Origin: an uncultured Oscillibacter sp.
Lineage (GTDB): Bacteria > Bacillota > Clostridia > Oscillospirales > Oscillospiraceae
DNA length: 5,427 nt
NCBI GenBank assembly: GCA_905233795.1
Contig: CAJOFP010000059.1
Coordinates: 1 to 5,427 of the forward strand
Direction: 5' to 3'
In this document: piece by piece, positions 1 to 4,382 of the stretch
How the letters are laid out: every line of letters starts with the position of its first letter
How positions within the stretch are numbered: the first letter of the stretch is position 1
The notes under the pieces: generated by a model
Database searches by the model: none
What the model was told of the DNA's origin: nothing
What the model saw: the letters and a program-made list of their open reading frames with translations, nothing else
Program-made: the position numbers and the translations under genes

Positions 1-131
1 TGTCCGTTGGAATTTTGGGAATTTTGAGAAGGTTTTATTTTGGGTGCGTAAGTCTGTATAACAGCCGCTATCACGGTAAAAATACCCGCTATGAAAGCTC
101 CGACAATCGCTCCTAAAACTTCTTCGCTCAA
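1..131 (-). CDS. Small single-span membrane protein, 5' part only (TTG start)
   Basis: This is the first 43 codons of a gene that runs off the left edge. The frame opens at TTG (bases 131-129) and reads LSEEVLGAIVGAFIAGIF, with the initiator shown as L. Residues about 5-27 are an unbroken hydrophobic stretch with small-residue spacing (GAxxGAFxAG), which looks like one transmembrane helix. After it come TYAPKIKPS and a QNSQNS repeat, polar and probably flexible. Acidic residues before the helix and lysines after it suggest N-out, C-in. No ATG or GTG lies between the in-frame TAG upstream and the TTG, and AGAGGGGGA sits 7 nt before it, so TTG is the only credible start. The gene lies 56 nt after cheR on the same strand and could be co-transcribed with it. 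I do not recognise the family, and total length is unknown. Confidence 0.6.
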   Translation of the reverse strand, partial: MSEEVLGAIVGAFIAGIFTVIAAVIQTYAPKIKPSQNSQNSNG

Positions 132-138
132 AACGGCG

Positions 139-147
139 TCCCCCTCT
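139..147 (-). promoter_or_regulatory. Ribosome binding site supporting a TTG start
   Basis: AGAGGGGGA on the minus strand lies 7 nt before the TTG at 131-129. It decides the start of the small membrane protein, because the frame has no ATG or GTG between the upstream stop and this point. Confidence 0.55.
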
Positions 148-152
148 CCCGT

Positions 153-180
153 ATCGCGCTATATAATTAAATCACGCGAT
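153..180 (-). other. Small inverted repeat in the gap after cheR
   Basis: ATCGCG (175-180 read on the minus strand) and CGCGAT (153-158) are perfect complements around a 16-nt AT-rich loop, within the 56-nt gap between cheR and the small membrane gene. No T-run follows, so this is not a convincing terminator. It leaves read-through from cheR likely. It may be chance. Confidence 0.25.
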
Positions 181-187
181 TTATTTT

Positions 188-1012
188 TTATTTCTGGAAA
201 ATGGACGTAGTAAGGCGCTTATAGGGCGAATTGGGCGGCAATGTCTCGGACAGGGATATAATTAAATAGCCGCCCGGAACAGTCGCGTCATAAAAGCGTT
301 TAATCAACGCCGTTTTTGTCGGCATATCGAAATAAATCATGACGTTCCGACAGAATATGACATCAAATTTGCGCTTAAATCGAATCGGGTCCATAAGATT
401 AAATTGACGGAAAATCACGTTTTTACGGACGGACGGCCCGACCTGATAGCGATTGCCCCCCGCCGGGATAAAATAATTTTGTTTCCACGCGGGCGGGATA
501 TTATCCGGCAGTTGATACACGGCGCGTTGGGCTTTGTTCAATACTTCCACGGATAAATCCGTCGCCAAAATCCGGGAATCCCACACGCTGAATTTCACGC
601 CGAAATGATCCATCATATACATCGTGATATTATACGGCTCTTCCCCCGACGAACAGCCCGCGCTCCAGATTGAGAAAATTTTATCGCGTTTGTGTCTCTG
701 TTCCAGTTTGGGCAGGATATTTTGTATAAAATACTCGAAAGACTCCGTTTCGCGCATAAAATAAGTATAATTTGTCGTGAGTTTGGACAATAATTGATTA
801 ATATCATCGCCCGTGCCGGATTTTAACAGATAATCCGTATATTGGCTGAAATCCTCGAAACCGCGGCTTTTAATCACGTTGGACAGGCGGCTTTGAATCA
901 ACTGGCGTTTCTGACGCAGATCAATGCCGTAATGCTTTTGCACAAACTGAACCATGCGATTAAAATCCGCGTCGGAAATCAACAGCGTCCCTTTGATCGC
1001 TTCGCCGCTCAT
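188..1012 (-). CDS. cheR: CheR, chemoreceptor glutamate methyltransferase
   Basis: CheR transfers methyl groups from S-adenosylmethionine to glutamates on the cytoplasmic part of chemoreceptors, resetting their signalling during adaptation. The 274 residues match the family's usual length. Residues about 10-75 form the helical CheR N-terminal domain (ISDADFNRMVQFVQKHYGI). LTTNYTYFMRE (78-88) corresponds to the family's LTTNxTxFFRE motif with its conserved arginine. WSAGCSSGEEPY (116-127) is the SAM-binding loop. ATDLS (150-154) supplies the ribose-binding acidic residue. FDVIFCRNVMIYFD (216-229) and the closing SLSETL (254-259) are also characteristic. The ATG at 1012 is the only start after the in-frame stop nine codons upstream, but no good Shine-Dalgarno precedes it (AAGAAAGCGGG at best), so translation may be modest. 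cheW lies 231 bp upstream, beyond a palindromic element. Function is confident; the receptors served are unknown. Confidence 0.96.
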   Translation of the reverse strand: MSGEAIKGTLLISDADFNRMVQFVQKHYGIDLRQKRQLIQSRLSNVIKSRGFEDFSQYTDYLLKSGTGDDINQLLSKLTTNYTYFMRETESFEYFIQNILPKLEQRHKRDKIFSIWSAGCSSGEEPYNITMYMMDHFGVKFSVWDSRILATDLSVEVLNKAQRAVYQLPDNIPPAWKQNYFIPAGGNRYQVGPSVRKNVIFRQFNLMDPIRFKRKFDVIFCRNVMIYFDMPTKTALIKRFYDATVPGGYLIISLSETLPPNSPYKRLTTSIFQK

Positions 1013-1044
1013 GCGTTTTTCCCGCTTTCTTGTGAAATTTTAAT

Positions 1045-1132
1045 AACCCCCCTCAATCCCCCCTTTCAGGGGGGAATTTCCCCGGTTACGTTCCCCCGTC
1101 CCTGAAAGGGAAGGGGGACAGGGGGAAGGGTT
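1045..1132. repeat. C/G-rich imperfect inverted-repeat element (REP- or MITE-like)
   Basis: The two ends are imperfect reverse complements: an arm starting AACCCCCC at 1045-1076, and an arm at 1091-1132 ending GGGGGAAGGGTT. A 14-base centre separates them. Each arm has its own small hairpin: CCCCCC-TTTCA-GGGGGG at 1058-1074, and CCCCC-GT-CCCT-GAA-AGGG-AA-GGGGG at 1093-1117. The cores CCCTTTCAGGG (1061-1071) and CCCTGAAAGGG (1100-1110) are exact reverse complements. It has no coding capacity. The composition differs sharply from the AT-rich DNA on both sides, as expected of an inserted palindromic repeat. I see no clear target duplication and no second copy here. It lies between cheW and cheR and may weaken transcription between them. 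The plus strand has a T7 run at 1131-1137, but no plus-strand gene ends nearby. Confidence 0.7.
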
Positions 1133-1161
1133 TTTTTATAATATTTTATCGTGACAAATCG

Positions 1162-1197
1162 GCGAATGCCCCCGGCGTAAAAATCCGGGGGATTCGC
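1162..1197 (-). terminator. GC hairpin after cheW, possible terminator or 3' end stabiliser
   Basis: On the minus strand GCGAAT-CCCCCGG pairs with CCGGGGG-C-ATTCGC around the loop ATTTTTACG. This gives 13 base pairs with one bulged C. It begins 46 nt after the cheW stop. The sequence that follows (CGATTTGTCACG) lacks a proper U-tract, so strong intrinsic termination is doubtful. It may partly terminate or protect the cheW end of the transcript. On the plus strand it is followed by TTAAAATTT, also weak. Confidence 0.5.
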
Positions 1198-1205
1198 TTA
1201 AAATT

Positions 1206-1227
1206 TAATATTTAAATTTAAATATTA
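1206..1227. repeat. Perfect 22-base A/T palindrome after cheW
   Basis: Every base from 1206 to 1227 is matched symmetrically, around the central AAATTT. It lies 16 nt beyond the cheW stop, between the stop and the GC hairpin. It is built only of A and T, so it would melt easily. It may be a by-product of the AT-rich intergenic composition. Confidence 0.5.
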
Positions 1228-1243
1228 TAAATAATGATAAATA

Positions 1244-1726
1244 TTACTCGTGGACGTGAATCAGCGCCTCACCGTCGAGAACCATGATTGTCCCGACCGC
1301 GCCCGGCATGGTACACATGCCGCTGACAAGTTTATGCTCGTTCTGCGCCGGTACGGGCAAAATCGAGGATTTCGCAATATCGACCATCTGATCGACGCTG
1401 TCAACCAGAATGCCGATTGTGATTTCCTGAATATTCAAAATAATCGCGTTGCTGTCGCCCTCCGGGAAGCGTCCCAGTAACAGCCGGAAATCAATAATCG
1501 GCACGACCGCGCCGCGCAGGTTAATCACGCCGGCGATATAATCCGGCACCATCGGTACGCGGGTTATATCCACGCTGGTGAAAATTTCGTTGACGTAATT
1601 TGTGCTGATCGCGTATAAAATCTCACTGGAGCGGAAAATCAGAAATTTTTCCTCTTCCGTTTCCTGTACGTTTAACGCGCTTTTCATTTCGTCGGCGCCG
1701 ACAAAGAGGCCGTTTTCCTCCGCCAT
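1244..1726 (-). CDS. cheW: CheW, chemotaxis coupling protein
   Basis: CheW is a cytoplasmic adaptor that links the CheA kinase to chemoreceptor tips and helps build the receptor array. The 160 residues are almost all one CheW domain: EEKFLIFRSSEILYAIS (25-41) starts the first beta-barrel half. VPDYIAGVINLRGAVVPIID (60-79) carries the hallmark NLRG motif used for CheA and receptor contacts. ITIGILVDSVDQMVDI and the TMPGAVGTIMVLDGEALI segment complete the fold. The first 24 residues are an acidic, poorly conserved extension. GGAGGT sits 8 nt before the ATG, a strong ribosome site that fixes the start. The gene follows cheA by 111 bp, with its own candidate sigma-D promoter in that gap. No catalytic residues are expected, and nothing appears broken. 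The main alternative is a CheV-type protein, excluded because no receiver domain is present. Confidence 0.95.
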   Translation of the reverse strand: MAEENGLFVGADEMKSALNVQETEEEKFLIFRSSEILYAISTNYVNEIFTSVDITRVPMVPDYIAGVINLRGAVVPIIDFRLLLGRFPEGDSNAIILNIQEITIGILVDSVDQMVDIAKSSILPVPAQNEHKLVSGMCTMPGAVGTIMVLDGEALIHVHE

Positions 1727-1795
1727 TTTTATATACCTCCAATGATTTGATATATAATTAAGATATATAATAAATATTTCTATTTTCGCCGGTAA

Positions 1796-1823
1796 ATATC
1801 GGCGATTATATTTAAAATATTTA
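1796..1823 (-). promoter_or_regulatory. Candidate sigma-D promoter for cheW
   Basis: On the minus strand TAAA (1823-1820) is followed after 16 nt by GCCGATAT (1803-1796), matching the B. subtilis sigma-D elements with a spacer at the long end. Transcription would start near 1789, leaving about 60 nt before the cheW ATG. The -10 box also forms one arm of TCGCCG-ATATTTAC-CGGCGA, a small hairpin. Caution: GCCGATATTTA also occurs as coding sequence at the end of cheA (ADIY codons), so the -10 alone could arise by chance. Confidence 0.4.
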
Positions 1824-1837
1824 TATAGATTTATTGA

Positions 1838-3943
1838 TTATTGCTGATAAATATCGGCGACGTTTAAAATAATGCTGATACTGCCGTCACCCAGAATGGT
1901 ACAGCCGGAAATGCCGTAATTTTTAATGCCGAAATTATTAATATAATCCGGTAAAGGCTTGACAACGACTTGTTGTTCGCCGATTAAAGCGTCCACGAAC
2001 AGGCAGAAAGAATTGTCGCCGGACTCGACCCAGAGCAATACGCCGTTGTCGAAGCTGTCGGCGCCGGTTTCGATACGGAAGAAGTCTTTGGCGCGGACGA
2101 TAGAATAGAAATTATCGACGATTTTAATCATTTCGCCGTGGGTGGCGTCCTGAATAATGTGCATGTCGGACGCTTTGAAAATCTGGCGGATATTGCTGAT
2201 CGGGACGGTAAAAATAGACTTGCCGACGGATACTTCCATTCCGTCCAGAATCGCCATTGTCAGCGGGATTTTCAACGTCGTGGTCATGCCCTTGCCGCGT
2301 TCGCTGGTGATTACTACCGTTCCGCCGACGCTTTCGACGTTGCTCTTCACGACATCCATTCCGACGCCGCGCCCGGAATACTCAGTTACTTCAGTATTGG
2401 TCGAGAAGCCGGGCATAAGCAAAAAGTTTAATATATCTTTATGGGAATATTCGACATCGGGCTGGGCAAGTCCCTGCCGCAGGGCTTTATTTAACACGGC
2501 CTGATCGTCCACGCCCGCGCCGTCGTCGATGATTTCAATAATAATTTCACTGCCGGCTGTCCGGGCGGCGAGCGTGATTTTCCCGGCGGGGTCTTTTCCG
2601 GCGGCGATACGTTCCGCCTTGCTGGATTCAATGCCGTGATCCATTGAATTTCTTACAATATGCATAATCGGATCGGAAATCGTGTCTACTATAGTTTTAT
2701 CGACTTCCGTGTCCTCGCCGATTAAGACTAAATTCGCTTCTTTGTCCAATTTGCGGCTCATGTCGCGGACAATGCGTTTCATTTTCTGGAACGTCCCGGA
2801 GACGGGCACCATGCGCAGGGACATGGCGACATCCTGCAGATTATCCGTCAGCGATCTTAACTGGCGGGCGGCTTTGGTGAAATTATCTAATTTTAAGCCG
2901 CGCAGATCGGGGGACGCCGTGACTTGCGCTTCTGTAATCACGATTTCGCTGACGACGGCCATTAAAGCGTCCAGTTTGCCGAGGCCGACGGAGATTAAAC
3001 TTTCTTTGACGTGCGCCTGTTTCGCCTGTTGGGCGGCGTTGGCGGCGTTTCCCGGCGCGGCGTTCGCGGCGTTTTCCGGCGCGGCGGCGTCGGATGTTTG
3101 AGACGCGGCGGCGGATTGATTTTGCGTATCTTCTCCCGCGCTCTGTCCGGCGGCGGGATTGTAATCAAACATTTGATAGTGATTCACCGCGCCGTTGTCC
3201 CGGACGGCGGGAAGCGCCTCTTCACGATCCTGCGGCGTCTTGAATCTCAGGAAAAATCCGTGCTCGACGATAAAATTCGCCGTATCGGGATTTAACTGCA
3301 CATCCGGGGGATAGAAATCAAATTGCGCGTCCTCGCAGAAATCGCGGGCGGAATTGACCAGCATCATGGCGCGCAGATTCTCCATGCCGACGCCCTCGTC
3401 GAATAAAACATGGATCGTATACGGGAAATCCGCGCTGGCGTATTGGGCGGCGTCGGCGTCCGGCTCGTCCGCCGTCCCGGATTGCGCGTTATCTTCGCCG
3501 CTTGATTCCGCGCCGGCGTTATCGTCATTATCGTCATCGCCGGAAATTTTATTGGCGAAGCTATTAATCTTATCCATATAAGTGTCGATATTAGTAGTAA
3601 GAGGCTCGTTGGACTCAACGCGCCCGATTTCCTCCCGGAAGAAGTCAATCGACTGGAAGATTAAATCAAACAATTCCGGGCGCTGTTCCTCAGGTATGGC
3701 GTCCATGGTCTTTTCCCGGATCACGAAGAACAAATCCTCAATCCGGTGGGCGATCGTCATCAGGGAATTAAATTCCATCATGGCGGAAGAGCCTTTGATT
3801 GTGTGCATAATCCGGAAAATTTCGTTGACATCGTCTTGTGAGAACGTGTGCGCCTGTTCCGCCGCCAGCACGAGATCGTCGAGCTGTTCCAAAAGCGAGT
3901 GCATCTCAAACAGGTACGCCTCCAGCATGTCGTTCATACTCAT
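1838..3943 (-). CDS. cheA: CheA, chemotaxis sensor histidine kinase
   Basis: CheA autophosphorylates under receptor control and passes the phosphate to CheY and CheB. From the ATG at 3943 it has 701 residues. P1: Hpt domain, about 1-130, with phospho-acceptor His47 in IMHTIKGSSAMM. An acidic linker follows. P2: CheY/CheB-docking domain, about 175-262. An Ala/Asn/Gln-rich linker with a repeat runs to about 312. P3: dimerisation helices, about 312-400. P4: ATPase with N box HIVRNSMDHGIE (about 428-439), DDGAGVD (473-479), LLMPGFST, and GRGVGMD (524-530). P5: CheW-like, about 561-701, ending SGCTILGDGSISIIL. All catalytic motifs are intact. The frame stays open to an ATG at 3982, but AAAGGTGG lies 9 nt before 3943. 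That start also puts the histidine at position 47, as in characterised CheA proteins (45-48). It is the first gene of the minus-strand cluster, behind a sigma-D promoter match. Confidence 0.97.
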   Translation of the reverse strand: MSMNDMLEAYLFEMHSLLEQLDDLVLAAEQAHTFSQDDVNEIFRIMHTIKGSSAMMEFNSLMTIAHRIEDLFFVIREKTMDAIPEEQRPELFDLIFQSIDFFREEIGRVESNEPLTTNIDTYMDKINSFANKISGDDDNDDNAGAESSGEDNAQSGTADEPDADAAQYASADFPYTIHVLFDEGVGMENLRAMMLVNSARDFCEDAQFDFYPPDVQLNPDTANFIVEHGFFLRFKTPQDREEALPAVRDNGAVNHYQMFDYNPAAGQSAGEDTQNQSAAASQTSDAAAPENAANAAPGNAANAAQQAKQAHVKESLISVGLGKLDALMAVVSEIVITEAQVTASPDLRGLKLDNFTKAARQLRSLTDNLQDVAMSLRMVPVSGTFQKMKRIVRDMSRKLDKEANLVLIGEDTEVDKTIVDTISDPIMHIVRNSMDHGIESSKAERIAAGKDPAGKITLAARTAGSEIIIEIIDDGAGVDDQAVLNKALRQGLAQPDVEYSHKDILNFLLMPGFSTNTEVTEYSGRGVGMDVVKSNVESVGGTVVITSERGKGMTTTLKIPLTMAILDGMEVSVGKSIFTVPISNIRQIFKASDMHIIQDATHGEMIKIVDNFYSIVRAKDFFRIETGADSFDNGVLLWVESGDNSFCLFVDALIGEQQVVVKPLPDYINNFGIKNYGISGCTILGDGSISIILNVADIYQQ
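3035..3082 (-). repeat. Two 24-bp tandem repeats in the cheA P2-P3 linker
   Basis: Bases 3035-3058 and 3059-3082 are near-identical 24-mers differing at only a couple of positions. They encode two similar eight-residue units (ENAANAAP and GNAANAA with its neighbour) in the flexible linker. The in-frame unit length means copy number can change without breaking the kinase, altering only linker length. The GC richness here also produces long spurious frames on the other strand. Confidence 0.75.
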
Positions 3944-3952
3944 GGTATACAT

Positions 3953-3960
3953 CCACCTTT
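3953..3960 (-). promoter_or_regulatory. Ribosome binding site that sets the cheA start
   Basis: AAAGGTGG on the minus strand lies 9 nt before the ATG at 3943-3941. It directly abuts another in-frame ATG at 3952-3950 and lies inside the frame that begins at 3982. Only the 3943 ATG has proper spacing. Confidence 0.75.
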
Positions 3961-3996
3961 GTCCGATTTGATTTGATTTCATGCGCGTGGCATGAT

Positions 3997-4104
3997 TCCC
4001 GCGAATTGCGATTTATTTTAAATTTATTTTAATTTATTATCATGACGCGGGATTTTCGCGGGATATGATTTTCTTTTTTTTGATTTTTTCATTTTTCGCG
4101 GGTG
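3997..4104 (-). promoter_or_regulatory. cheA leader with competing CCCGCG pairings
   Basis: This lies in the untranslated leader expected from the upstream promoter. Read on the minus strand, CCCGCG occurs three times (about 4102-4097, 4062-4057 and 4051-4046), and one complement, TTCGCGGGA, lies at 4005-3997. Any of the three could pair with it. The CATGAT after the third copy is also complementary to the ATCATG after the single arm, an arrangement that is mutually exclusive with the CCCGCG pairing or a pseudoknot. The intervening DNA is A-rich. It matches no riboswitch class I recognise. Regulation is inference. Confidence 0.3.
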
Positions 4105-4141
4105 AGCGCGATCCGGTTCCGTCGAATCGCGTAATTATCGT

Positions 4142-4183
4142 CTCTTAGAATTTATATCGGCGCTTTACGCCGAAATTTAAGAG
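4142..4183. repeat. 42-base imperfect inverted repeat over the cheA promoter
   Basis: CTCTTA (4142-4147), AATTT (4149-4153) and CGGCG (4158-4162) pair with CGCCG (4168-4172), AAATT (4173-4177) and TAAGAG (4178-4183). That is 16 paired positions around a 5-base loop. A single G and the ATAT at 4154-4157 are bulged on the left side. The minus-strand sigma-D -35 and -10 boxes both fall inside it, so it would act on DNA (operator or cruciform) rather than as part of the cheA RNA. It could also be an old terminator. Confidence 0.6.
4154..4179 (-). promoter_or_regulatory. Sigma-D (sigma-28) type promoter for cheA
   Basis: The minus strand reads TAAA (4179-4176), a 14-nt spacer, then GCCGATAT (4161-4154). 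Both elements fully match the consensus for the B. subtilis motility sigma factor (TAAA, 14-16 nt, GCCGATAT). Transcription would begin near 4147, giving a leader of about 200 nt before cheA. Position, strand and gene function all agree, since sigma-D typically drives motility and chemotaxis genes. The start point is inferred, not shown. Confidence 0.65.
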
Positions 4184-4246
4184 CCAATCCGCGAAAATTT
4201 TTCCGGGTTCGCGCTTCCTGTCGTATTATAGCATAATATTTCGGAT

Positions 4247-4276
4247 TTGAACACGGATAAATAAGAAAAATTATAA
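4247..4276 (+). promoter_or_regulatory. Candidate housekeeping promoter for the plus-strand gene
   Basis: TTGAAC (4247-4252) and TTATAA (4271-4276) are 18 nt apart on the plus strand, a reasonable sigma-A layout. They lie about 107 nt before the ATG at 4383. The region is so AT-rich that -10-like hexamers are common, so this is tentative. The -10 overlaps the left half of an A/T palindrome. Confidence 0.3.
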
Positions 4277-4295
4277 AAAAATATTTTTTTATAAT
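4270..4295. repeat. Perfect 26-base A/T palindrome
   Basis: An A7 run and a T7 run flank a central TA, bounded by ATTAT and ATAAT, and every position is symmetric. It lies in the leader or promoter zone of the plus-strand gene. Such an A-run and T-run pair could bend DNA, extrude as a cruciform, or act as a weak bidirectional terminator. Confidence 0.6.
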
Positions 4296-4314
4296 ATCGC
4301 GTTAATATTATTTT

Positions 4315-4345
4315 TTTATATAATTATAATTTATAATTATATAAA
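4315..4345. repeat. Perfect 31-base A/T inverted repeat before the plus-strand gene
   Basis: Fifteen-base arms (4315-4329 and 4331-4345) are exact reverse complements around a single T, followed by further TATAAATTATAAATTATAG. It ends 22 nt before the AAGGAG ribosome site. If transcribed, it forms an A-U stem in the leader. No G or C occurs in it. Confidence 0.6.
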
Positions 4346-4382
4346 TTATAAATTATAGAATCAGCGTAAGGAGAGAAAGAAT

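Noticed and set aside
1093..1137. Plus-strand rho-independent terminator (GC hairpin followed by T7)
   Set aside because: No plus-strand gene ends here, and 13 bases (1118-1130) separate the hairpin from the T-run. The larger inverted repeat explains the sequence better.
1851..1858. GCCGATAT on the minus strand at the 3' end of cheA as a further sigma-D -10
   Set aside because: It is coding sequence for ADIY near the CheA C-terminus and has no TAAA 14-16 nt upstream.
2682..3295. Plus-strand open frames opposite cheA, including Ala- and Gly/Arg-rich ones
   Set aside because: They mirror the GC-rich codons and the 24-bp repeat of the cheA linker. cheA is intact with all family motifs on the other strand.
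4151..4176. Mirrored sigma-D promoter on the plus strand (GCCGAAAT at 4169-4176)
   Set aside because: The -10 has a mismatch and no TAAA lies at the right distance. The likeness follows from the inverted repeat symmetry.
3944..4382. A riboswitch, tRNA or small RNA gene in the divergent region
   Set aside because: I could not find a c-di-GMP riboswitch core, a tRNA cloverleaf or any other known RNA motif on either strand. Only promoter-like and palindromic sequences are supported.
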